Made by a program: the position numbers and the translations under genes. From positions 1-7,401 of the forward strand of contig JAITEX010000072.1 in assembly GCA_031281765.1 (NCBI GenBank): a stretch of DNA of 7,401 nucleotides, written 5' to 3'. Below the pieces are notes generated by a model. The model searched no databases. It was not told the DNA's origin and was given only the letters and a program-made list of their open reading frames with translations. Source of the stretch: Eubacteriales Family XIII. Incertae Sedis bacterium (GTDB lineage Bacteria; Bacillota; Clostridia; Peptostreptococcales; Anaerovoracaceae). Shown one piece after another: positions 1 through 5,469 of this stretch (the stretch's first letter is position 1; every line of letters starts with the position of its first letter).

Positions 1-1403
1 TCCTCCCCGGCGCCGCCTCGCGCCGCCGGTTTCTTCTTATCCAAATCTTTGATCTCTATGCGGTAGATGCGCCGGTAGAATCCCGCCACGATAATCGTCG
101 CGATAAATTCCGCGATAACGACAGACCACCAGACGCCCGTGACGCCGATGAAACGCATAAACAGCCACGCGAGCGGCACGGTCATGACGAGCTGCCGGAC
201 GAGTGACACGGCGAGGCTCATAAAGCCGTGTGCCAGCCCCTGAAAGAGGCAGGACGTCGCGACCGCGTATGCCCCCGGCAGAAACCCGAGGCTGATGATC
301 CTCAGCGCCGGCACGCCGATTTCGAGCATTTCGGGCGACGGCGAAAATATGCCCATAAGCTGGGCCGGGAATATCCAGAATACCGCGGTCATGACGCCCA
401 TGACGCAGAGCGCCAGAGTGACCGACGTCTTGTAGGCTTTGAGCAGCCGCGCCTTGTTGCGCGCGCCGAAATTATAGCCGTGTATCGGCATCGTGCCCTG
501 GCTCATGCCGAATATCGGCATGAAGGCGAACGAATTGAGCCGGAAGTACGCGCCGAGGACGGCCCCCGAAACATCGCTGCCGTAGAAGATGACGATCTTG
601 TTCAGCGCCATCGTCATCACGGATACCATCGACATATTCACGATGGTCGGGAAACCGACCGCGTAGATGTCCCGCAATATTTTAAAATCAACGCGAAAGC
701 CTTTGAGTGACGGCTTCACGTAATGTTTGAACGCGAGCAGGAAAAAGAGGGCGAGACACATGGCCGTAAACTGGCTGACGATACAGGCGATGGCGGCGCC
801 CTTGACGCCGAGCTGCGGCAGGCCGAAAAGCCCGAGGATCAGTACCGGTGACAGCAGGGTATTCAGCACCGCGCCCGAGAGATTGAATATCATCGGGAAC
901 AGCATATTGCCCGTCGCCTGCAGTATTTTCTCGACGGCAAGCACGATAAAGGCGAACAGCGAGCCGATGGTCACCACGCGGCAATAGAGGACCGCGCCCT
1001 CGAGAACGACGGGATTGTCCGTAAAGAAATCGAGGAAGGGCTTTGCGAGAAAGAGCCCAAAGAGCGCGAAAATCGCCCAGTTTGCAAACGCGATAACGAT
1101 GCCGTGCGACGCCGCCCTGTTCGCTTCGGCCTGCCGGCCCGCGCCGAGACGCCGCGCAATCAAAGAGCTCGTGCCGATGCCGCTCCCCGTACCCATATTG
1201 ATCAGTATCATCTGAACGGGCAGCACCAAGGTAATGGCCACCATGCCGTCCTGTGATATGCGCGCGACAAACGCGCTCTCCACAATATTGTAGAGAGCGT
1301 TCATAAGCATAGATATCATCGGCATCGTGGACATGGTCAGTATCAGTCCGCCTATGGGCGCAATGCCCATCTTATTTTCTCGAAGCGCCCTGTCTTCGGC
1401 CAT
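1..1403 (-). CDS. MATE-family multidrug/cation efflux protein (3' end outside window)
   Basis: An integral membrane antiporter that would export drugs or other organic cations in exchange for Na+ or H+. The minus strand reads open from ATG at 1403 to the window edge (467 codons, no stop seen). The translation is highly hydrophobic and has the two-half MATE layout. The first half opens with LYNIVESAFVARIS (residues 37-50) and GSGIGTSSLIARRLGAG (73-89). The second half begins near DIYAVGFPTIVNMSM (245-259) and holds QGTMPIHGYNFGARN (302-316). Such segments are typical of MepA/NorM-like transporters, which have 12 membrane helices and are about 450 residues long, so little is missing; the last visible part is a Lys/Arg-rich cytoplasmic tail. 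Glu42 lies where many relatives have Asp in the first helix. The start is supported by AGGAG at about 1409-1413. No promoter fits in the 37 bp between this gene and rnpB, so transcription from the rnpB promoter is likely. The substrate cannot be told. Confidence 0.93.
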   Translation of the reverse strand, partial: MAEDRALRENKMGIAPIGGLILTMSTMPMISMLMNALYNIVESAFVARISQDGMVAITLVLPVQMILINMGTGSGIGTSSLIARRLGAGRQAEANRAASHGIVIAFANWAIFALFGLFLAKPFLDFFTDNPVVLEGAVLYCRVVTIGSLFAFIVLAVEKILQATGNMLFPMIFNLSGAVLNTLLSPVLILGLFGLPQLGVKGAAIACIVSQFTAMCLALFFLLAFKHYVKPSLKGFRVDFKILRDIYAVGFPTIVNMSMVSVMTMALNKIVIFYGSDVSGAVLGAYFRLNSFAFMPIFGMSQGTMPIHGYNFGARNKARLLKAYKTSVTLALCVMGVMTAVFWIFPAQLMGIFSPSPEMLEIGVPALRIISLGFLPGAYAVATSCLFQGLAHGFMSLAVSLVRQLVMTVPLAWLFMRFIGVTGVWWSVVIAEFIATIIVAGFYRRIYRIEIKDLDKKKPAARGGAGE

Positions 1404-1431
1404 CTATTCTCCTGTTGCGCAATCCTTCATC

Positions 1432-1449
1432 AATAAAAAAGAGTAAGCC
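1432..1449 (-). terminator. U-tract directly after the rnpB P1 helix, possible weak terminator
   Basis: On the minus strand the 3' strand of P1 (GGCTTACTC) is followed at once by TTTTTTATT. A stable helix followed by a U-run resembles an intrinsic terminator, although here the helix is the long-range P1 pairing rather than a local hairpin. It could stop only part of the transcripts, leaving read-through into the MATE gene. No other terminator candidate is seen between the two genes. Confidence 0.3.
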
Positions 1450-1836
1450 GTAAGCCGGATTCTGTCGTGGACGATCATCTATCTGGGACAGACATTGCTG
1501 CCTGCCTCCGGGGATATTGCTGCGCAATAGCCCTCCTGCTGGCCACCATTTCGGGCGGAAGCGGGCCGCTTCCCCCGCTTTCGCGGGTATGCCCTTCGCC
1601 ATTGCTCCGGGCGGGGTTTACAAGGCCGCCATGTCTCCATGACGCCGGTGAGCTCTTAACTCGCCCTTTCAACTTAACCTGTGAGCCTATGATAATAGGC
1701 CCCATCGGATGTCTGCTTTCTGTTGCACTTTCCCTACGGTCACCCGCGCCGGACGTTATCCGGCGCCCGTGCCCTGTGGAGTCCGGACTTTCCTCACGAA
1801 ACTGCAAAAGTCTCGCGCGACCGCCTGGCTTACTCT
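1441..1836 (-). ncRNA. rnpB: RNase P RNA, apparently bacterial type A
   Basis: The catalytic RNA subunit of ribonuclease P, which removes the 5' leader from pre-tRNAs together with the RnpA protein. Read on the minus strand it contains the conserved 5' block GAGGAAAGTCCGGACTCC (1778-1795), GTAAACCCC (1613-1621) and the 3' block ACAGAATCCGGCTTAC (1450-1465). The terminal P1 helix closes the molecule: GAGTAAGCC (1827-1835) pairs perfectly with GGCTTACTC (1441-1449). The length, about 395 nt, fits type A; a clostridium would be expected to have type A, a Bacillus type B. The type assignment is an inference from length and overall look, not a full fold. The 5' end was placed about 7 nt after the TATAAT box. 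Apparent open frames over this interval on both strands are not genes. Confidence 0.97.
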
Positions 1837-1842
1837 CATACT

Positions 1843-1848
1843 ATTATA
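1843..1848 (-). promoter_or_regulatory. -10 box of the rnpB promoter
   Basis: The minus strand carries a perfect TATAAT about 7 nt before the predicted 5' end of RNase P RNA. No convincing -35 hexamer is seen: the bases 17 nt further upstream read GAACGT (1866-1871). The perfect -10 box and its position relative to P1 make this the likely promoter for rnpB, and possibly for the MATE gene behind it. Confidence 0.65.
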
Positions 1849-1947
1849 CAACAAACACAAAGGGGACGTTCTTTTTTGTGTCGCGCCGCTGCTGTATAAA
1901 TTATTACATAAGAAGAAAAAATTATTATTTTCCACGCATAAACTGTA

Positions 1948-1976
1948 TTGACATATACTGGACGCAATGATATATT
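1948..1976 (+). promoter_or_regulatory. Near-consensus sigma-A-type promoter of the pilin operon
   Basis: TTGACA (1948-1953) is followed after exactly 17 bp by TATATT (1971-1976), which matches consensus except for one base in the -10 box. Transcription would start near A1984, leaving a leader of about 105 nt. The A/T-rich stretch at about 1914-1930 could act as an UP element. This promoter is back to back with that of rnpB and marks the 5' boundary of the five-gene operon. Confidence 0.8.
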
Positions 1977-1992
1977 ATGTTTGATAGCACCG

Positions 1993-2037
1993 GAGCGGCG
2001 GATGTGTGCACTACATACTCCCATACGTCCGCCGCTC
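1993..2037 (+). promoter_or_regulatory. Long stem-loop in the 5' leader of the pilin operon
   Basis: GAGCGGCGGA (1993-2002) is perfectly complementary to TCCGCCGCTC (2028-2037). The pairing extends inward over 2003-2008 with 2022-2027 through four Watson-Crick and two G-U pairs. The result is a stem of about 16 bp with a 13-nt loop. It begins about 9 nt after the predicted transcription start and is not followed by a T-run, so it is not a terminator. It may stabilise the mRNA or control translation. The loop bases CTCC (2018-2021) could pair with GGAG of the ribosome binding site at 2079-2082; this last point is inference. Confidence 0.6.
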
Positions 2038-2088
2038 ATGGGATGTATCGAATTGCAAATGTGTTTTCACAGCGGATCGGAGGATAAG

Positions 2089-2277
2089 ATGAAAGAAGTG
2101 TTTCGCGATAAACTTTGTCAAATAATTGCGTTGACAAAAAAAGATGAGGGTATGGAGCTGGTACAAGTGGCGATATTAGTCGCAATCGCCATTGTGATCG
2201 GGCTTATATTCCGCACGCAGATACAGGCCTTTGTCGAAGATATATTCGACACCCTGTCGTCGGGGAAATTTACATGA
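2089..2277 (+). CDS. Flp1-like small type IVb pilin
   Basis: A 62-residue protein that is probably the major pilin subunit of a Tad/Flp-type pilus. After a charged cytoplasmic leader (residues 1-20, with K, R, D and E) comes GMELVQVAILVAIAIVIGL (21-39), a single hydrophobic helix, then a short amphipathic tail ending KFT. Size and layout match the Flp1-like family of Clostridia, in which a KDEG-type leader precedes one membrane helix. Cleavage by prepilin peptidase is expected after Gly21. The acidic residue is Glu23 rather than the usual +5 Glu (Gln sits at +5). The ATG at 2089 was chosen because GGAGG (2079-2083) lies 5 nt before it. An in-frame extension to ATG 2002 exists but runs through the leader hairpin. 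First gene of the operon; its stop overlaps the next start (ATGA, 2274-2277). Confidence 0.82.
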   Translation: MKEVFRDKLCQIIALTKKDEGMELVQVAILVAIAIVIGLIFRTQIQAFVEDIFDTLSSGKFT

Positions 2278-2735
2278 GGCGGCCGCGGCGCGGGAACCGC
2301 GCCGGGAGGCTGGCCGGTTCGCGCCGCCTTGTTCGTTCCGACGCGGGTTCGGCCATGGTCGAATCGGCAATCGTCTTTCCCCTTATTATCCTCACCGCGA
2401 TGTTCACCGTCTATATGGCGCTGAACTATTACAGCGAATGCTCGCTGCGCGCGAAAATGCACGAGGAGCTGCGCGTACGGAGTTCAAAGGAAACCGGCAA
2501 GACGGAGCTGCAGATGACGGAAGCCGGCAAGCCGGACGCCTTTCGCGCGAATGCGGAGAAAACGGCATTCACCTATCGTGAAGGCGGCGGTGTGTTCGGC
2601 GCCTATCTGTCCGCGGACGCGACGGCTTCGTATGAGGGCGGCATGCTGACGCTGAAAAGCCGCATCAAACGGGCCTATACGGCGCGGTCATATATTATCG
2701 ACGAGAGCAAGGGGCTGCTGCTCACCTCATGGTAG
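2274..2735 (+). CDS. TadE-like minor pseudopilin
   Basis: A 153-residue protein with the TadE layout. An Arg-rich cytoplasmic leader (residues 1-24) is followed by GSAMVESAIVFPLIILTAMF (25-44). The prepilin cleavage site is predicted after Gly25, with Glu30 at +5, and the VExAxxxP signature of TadE-like proteins is present. One membrane helix spans roughly 29-50. The rest is a soluble extracellular domain of about 100 residues without recognisable motifs. In Tad systems, TadE and TadF are processed minor pseudopilins needed for pilus assembly. The start overlaps the stop of the Flp1-like gene by 4 bp, so translation is probably coupled; a moderate GGGGA lies about 8 nt upstream. The end overlaps the next gene by 7 bp. 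Confidence 0.82.
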   Translation: MRRPRRGNRAGRLAGSRRLVRSDAGSAMVESAIVFPLIILTAMFTVYMALNYYSECSLRAKMHEELRVRSSKETGKTELQMTEAGKPDAFRANAEKTAFTYREGGGVFGAYLSADATASYEGGMLTLKSRIKRAYTARSYIIDESKGLLLTSW

Positions 2736-4087
2736 CGCGCATGGTGAAACTCGCGCGGAACCGCCTTGCGCCGGCAGCGGAAGGCAGGCCGCCGCGTCCG
2801 GGGTTTTATGCCCTGCTCCGCACAGACGAACGCGGCAGCGCCATCGTCCTTATCACGGTACTCTTTGCCTGCCTTATCGGGCTGACGACCGTGGTGTTCG
2901 CGGCGTCTAAGGCCGCGGCGGGCAGAAGCTGCGCGGACGCCGCGTTTCGCCTTGCCGGGAGGTCTGTTCTGTCCGAATACGATACGCGGCTCCTTGACGA
3001 CTATGGCATACTCGCCTTCAAAGGCGACGAAAAGCAGATAGAAAAGGACCTCGCGTTCTACGCGGACGCCGCCCTTACCGGCGACACGTCCGGTTACGCG
3101 CAGTTCGTTCCCCTGAACGGCGGTTCACGGCTGATACGGCTGAATACCAACTATACGGCAAGCCTGAAACAGTTTTCGCTGCTCGACGTTACGGTATTTG
3201 AAAACCAACTGAAAGCAGCCGCTGTCAAGAAGGTCATCTCATCGGCTTTACCGTCCGGCGCTGACGCGGGAACCGGGTTCGGCGCGACGGAGGGCGAGCC
3301 GGAAACGGAACGTACCCTGCGCAACGAATCCGTCAAGGACGCCCTTCCGTCCGCCGGGTATACGGACGCCGGATTCCTCGGCATATCGCTCGCGAACTGG
3401 ACGTCTTTTTTTGAACTATCCGGTTCGGCGCTGACAAAGATAGAAACCGACGAATATATATTGAGCGTGTTCGGCAACGCGAACGACGGGGTCTATGCGC
3501 CGGAGCGTTTTTTCGCGAACGAAACGGAATACATCATTGCGGGCAAGGACGGCGATACGGCGAACTATAGCGCGGTAAAAACAAGCATCACCACTATGCG
3601 CGCGCTTATGAACAACGCCGCCCTGCTCGCGGATTCTAAGAAACGCGCCATAATACAGGAACTTGCAACGCCGTTCGCGGCCGCGGGCGGCATCGGCGAA
3701 GCCGTCGCTTTCGTGATAATAACAGAGGCGTGGGTGGCGGCCGAAACGCGCAACGACACTATGCTGCTCGAGGAGGGAGGACGGGTCGCGTTTTTCAAAA
3801 ACAGCAGGCAGTGGGCTACGGACAATATCGAGGAGATAGTGGACGGCTTTACCGCGGACGAACCCGTCTATCCGGCGGACACCGGCGGGCTGTCGTACCG
3901 GGACCATCTGCGCGCCCTGCTCTACCTGACGGACCGCGAAACAAAACTGCTGCGCGTCATGGATCTGCTGCAGATAAACCTCAAAACGGATTACGACCGG
4001 GACTTTCTCCTGCGGGAATATTATACGGGCTTCCGGTTTACCGCACAGGCGGGAGGTGATGAATTTGCGTACACGGAAACATACTGA
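2729..4087 (+). CDS. DUF5702-type, TadG-like membrane-anchored protein
   Basis: A 452-residue protein with a basic N-terminus and DERGSAIVLITVLFACLIGL (residues 33-52), which starts a single membrane anchor (about 38-59). A large extracellular domain follows. The segment LSEYDTRLLDDYGILAFKGD (81-100) and the late segment LLRVMDLLQINLKTDYDRDF (near 405-430) are characteristic of the DUF5702 family found in clostridial Tad loci. Its place and topology resemble TadG, but it lacks the +5 Glu of pilin-like signals (Leu41 in that position), so it is probably an uncleaved anchor. Its function is unknown; a role in surface assembly or anchoring of the pilus is inferred. The start at 2729 has no good Shine-Dalgarno sequence and probably relies on coupling with the preceding stop; ATG 2741 is an alternative. 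It overlaps the next gene by 23 bp. Confidence 0.75.
   Translation: MVARMVKLARNRLAPAAEGRPPRPGFYALLRTDERGSAIVLITVLFACLIGLTTVVFAASKAAAGRSCADAAFRLAGRSVLSEYDTRLLDDYGILAFKGDEKQIEKDLAFYADAALTGDTSGYAQFVPLNGGSRLIRLNTNYTASLKQFSLLDVTVFENQLKAAAVKKVISSALPSGADAGTGFGATEGEPETERTLRNESVKDALPSAGYTDAGFLGISLANWTSFFELSGSALTKIETDEYILSVFGNANDGVYAPERFFANETEYIIAGKDGDTANYSAVKTSITTMRALMNNAALLADSKKRAIIQELATPFAAAGGIGEAVAFVIITEAWVAAETRNDTMLLEEGGRVAFFKNSRQWATDNIEEIVDGFTADEPVYPADTGGLSYRDHLRALLYLTDRETKLLRVMDLLQINLKTDYDRDFLLREYYTGFRFTAQAGGDEFAYTETY
4052..4060 (+). promoter_or_regulatory. Near-perfect Shine-Dalgarno that sets a TTG start
   Basis: GGAGGTGAT is complementary to nine bases of the 16S rRNA anti-Shine-Dalgarno end. 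The in-frame GTG (4056) overlaps the core GGAGG and ATG (4059) follows it by only 2 nt, both too close for initiation. TTG at 4065 is 8 nt after the core, the best spacing. Confidence 0.75.
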
Positions 4088-4853
4088 GCGGGGATCGCTG
4101 AGCGTGGAGGCCGCGATAGTGCTGCCCGTATTTTTGCTCGCGATGCTGACGCTTGGCATCCTCATACGTATGGTATCGATCAGCGAAAACACGGCCCACG
4201 CGCTGACGGACGAGCTTGGCGTCGTCGCGGCGGAGGGCAACGTACCTGTTCACGCGGTAACGTTCCGGGGCGATCTCGAAAGCCGCGTAGAAGATGAGAA
4301 CGGCAGCGATATACACTCCGTGAGGGCCTTCCCGTTTGCGTATAGGACGCTTCACCACAGTATGAAATCCGGCAAGGTGTATACGAACCTTATCGGGGCG
4401 AGCGCGACAAGCGGAATAAATCTCGGCTTCCCGAATATGTTCGGCGTCAGCCCGCAGGTGACGGCCACCGCCGTATGCCGCGCGTTTGTCGGCGTCACGG
4501 CGCGCGGCGACAAGATGCCGTTCAGCGAGCTGGAGGACGGCGGCGATTCGAACATCGTATGGGTGTTCCCGCGCGCGGGAGAGCGGTACCACACGGAGGA
4601 TTGCAGCGTGATAAAAAACGAACCGAAAGAGATGCTTTTAAGTTCACGGATACGCGGGGCGTATGAGCCGTGCGAACTGTGCAAGCCCGGTCAGGCGACG
4701 GACGGCTCGCTCGTCTACGTATTCCCGCGCGCAGGTGACACCTACCATCTCGGCAGCTGCTTTATCGTGAAGCGCTTTGTCATTTCAATGGACCGGAAGG
4801 ACGCTCAGGAGAAAGGTTATACGGCCTGCGCGAAATGTGGAGGAGGGGATTGA
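4065..4853 (+). CDS. TadE-like protein with two C-terminal His/Cys modules
   Basis: A 262-residue protein counted from TTG 4065. The N-terminus is a prepilin-like signal: basic leader MRTRKHTERG, predicted cleavage after Gly10, SLSVEAAIVLPVFLLAML with Glu15 at +5 and the VExAxxxP signature, then one membrane helix to about residue 36. A middle domain (37-160) is unrecognised. The C-terminus holds two related units, at about 165-206 and 217-258. Each runs V-x-V-FPRAG-x2-YH-x3-C and ends with Y-x2-C-x2-C (His176, Cys180, Cys203, Cys206; His228, Cys232, Cys255, Cys258). The pattern resembles short Cys/His domains at the ends of other secreted Firmicute proteins, probable metal sites. It would be a minor pseudopilin exposing a metal-binding or disulfide-forming tip. 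The start lies inside the preceding gene. The next gene begins 1 bp after the stop. The fold and ligand are inferences. Confidence 0.75.
   Translation: MRTRKHTERGSLSVEAAIVLPVFLLAMLTLGILIRMVSISENTAHALTDELGVVAAEGNVPVHAVTFRGDLESRVEDENGSDIHSVRAFPFAYRTLHHSMKSGKVYTNLIGASATSGINLGFPNMFGVSPQVTATAVCRAFVGVTARGDKMPFSELEDGGDSNIVWVFPRAGERYHTEDCSVIKNEPKEMLLSSRIRGAYEPCELCKPGQATDGSLVYVFPRAGDTYHLGSCFIVKRFVISMDRKDAQEKGYTACAKCGGGD
4557..4838 (+). repeat. Tandem duplication coding for two H-x3-C / C-x2-C modules
   Basis: Unit 1 (4557-4682) and unit 2 (4713-4838) are both exactly 42 codons long and separated by 30 bp. The starts of the units are conserved in DNA as well as protein: both contain TTCCCGCGCGC. All four His/Cys positions and FPRAG are kept, whereas the segment between Cys-2 and the final CxxC has diverged. 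This points to an old internal duplication with selection on the ligand residues. Confidence 0.8.
4841..4848 (+). promoter_or_regulatory. Ribosome binding site for the GTG start of the last operon gene
   Basis: AGGAGGGG lies within the last codons of the preceding gene, 6 nt before GTG 4855. The reading frame extends further upstream to ATG 4777, but that start lies deep inside the preceding coding region and lacks this site, so GTG 4855 is preferred. Confidence 0.7.
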
Positions 4854-4854
4854 C

Positions 4855-5454
4855 GTGTATATCGAACTATCGGGCGCAGGCGGGCTGAAACCCTATGAGG
4901 AAAAGATTCTCGCGCGACTTTCGGGCATCGCGGTTCCGCCCGTAACAATTATACGAGGCGGCGCTTTTCGAAATGACGCCAGCCCGGACAGCGTCGCGCG
5001 GGAAACGGCTCCGGATGGCTCCGGGCAGGATAAGGTGACCCTCCACTATGATACGAGCGGCATGAAGCCGCTGACGGAGTTGGCTTTCGGCGATATGAGC
5101 GAACTGTTCTTCGTAGTGCGGATGCTGCTCTACCGCTATCAAACGGCGCGGGAGCATTTACTTTCACCCGGCAGGTTCTTCAGCGCGCCGGAGTCCGTGT
5201 TCGTACGCATGGGCAGCGGGGAAGCCTACCCTGTTTTCGGAAATGCAGCGGGAAATGACGTATCCCCCGCGAGTCAGATACTTCCCGTCATCGGCGAACT
5301 CGCGCGGCATACGCGCGTGCCCGGCGTAAAGGGTTCGCTATCCGAACTCGAAAAAAGAATCCAGAACCTGAATCCCGGATTCGAAGACATGATGAATATC
5401 GCTGAGGATGTGGAGCGGGAATGGAACGGCATTCTGCCGCCGCTCGCATCCTGA
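4855..5454 (+). CDS. DUF6382-like protein without an FHA domain
   Basis: A 199-residue protein with no signal peptide or membrane helix, so probably cytoplasmic. The stretch KVTLHYDTSGMKPLTEL (60-76), then FFVVRMLLYRYQTAREHLLS (85-104) and FFSAPESVFVRM (108-119), resembles the N-terminal domain (DUF6382) of clostridial proteins that usually continue into a phosphopeptide-binding FHA domain and sit in Tad loci. Here the protein ends after a charged helical tail (about 160-192) and no FHA domain follows. The start is GTG 4855, 1 bp after the previous stop, behind AGGAGGGG. Last gene of the operon. A regulatory or scaffolding role at the cytoplasmic face of the pilus machine is possible but not shown. 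The family match is from memory of the pattern and is only moderately certain. Confidence 0.6.
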   Translation: MYIELSGAGGLKPYEEKILARLSGIAVPPVTIIRGGAFRNDASPDSVARETAPDGSGQDKVTLHYDTSGMKPLTELAFGDMSELFFVVRMLLYRYQTAREHLLSPGRFFSAPESVFVRMGSGEAYPVFGNAAGNDVSPASQILPVIGELARHTRVPGVKGSLSELEKRIQNLNPGFEDMMNIAEDVEREWNGILPPLAS

Positions 5455-5469
5455 CAGGCCCGCTTGCCG

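Noticed and set aside
228..1215. Plus-strand and minus-strand open frames opposite or out of frame with the MATE gene
   Set aside because: Arg/His/Ala-rich translations are typical of shadow frames in GC-rich DNA; the MATE frame has clear motifs and an RBS.
1467..1970. Open frames on both strands across the RNase P RNA, including 1372-1602 and 1475-1807 on the minus strand
   Set aside because: They lie over conserved rnpB blocks, give low-complexity translations with no family pattern, and have no ribosome binding sites.
2131..2136. Second TTGACA as an internal promoter of the pilin operon
   Set aside because: No -10 box at suitable spacing: TATGGA follows at only 14 bp and GGAGCT at 17 bp. 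It is better explained as codons or half of an inverted repeat.
3416..4240. Long minus-strand open frame (274 codons) opposite the DUF5702 and second TadE-like genes
   Set aside because: It is antisense to two genes with recognisable signatures. Its translation has no domain pattern, and it has no promoter or ribosome binding site.
5427..5439. CGGCA-TTC-TGCCG hairpin near the end of the pilin operon as a terminator
   Set aside because: It lies inside the last codons, has only a 5-bp stem and is not followed by a T-run on either strand.
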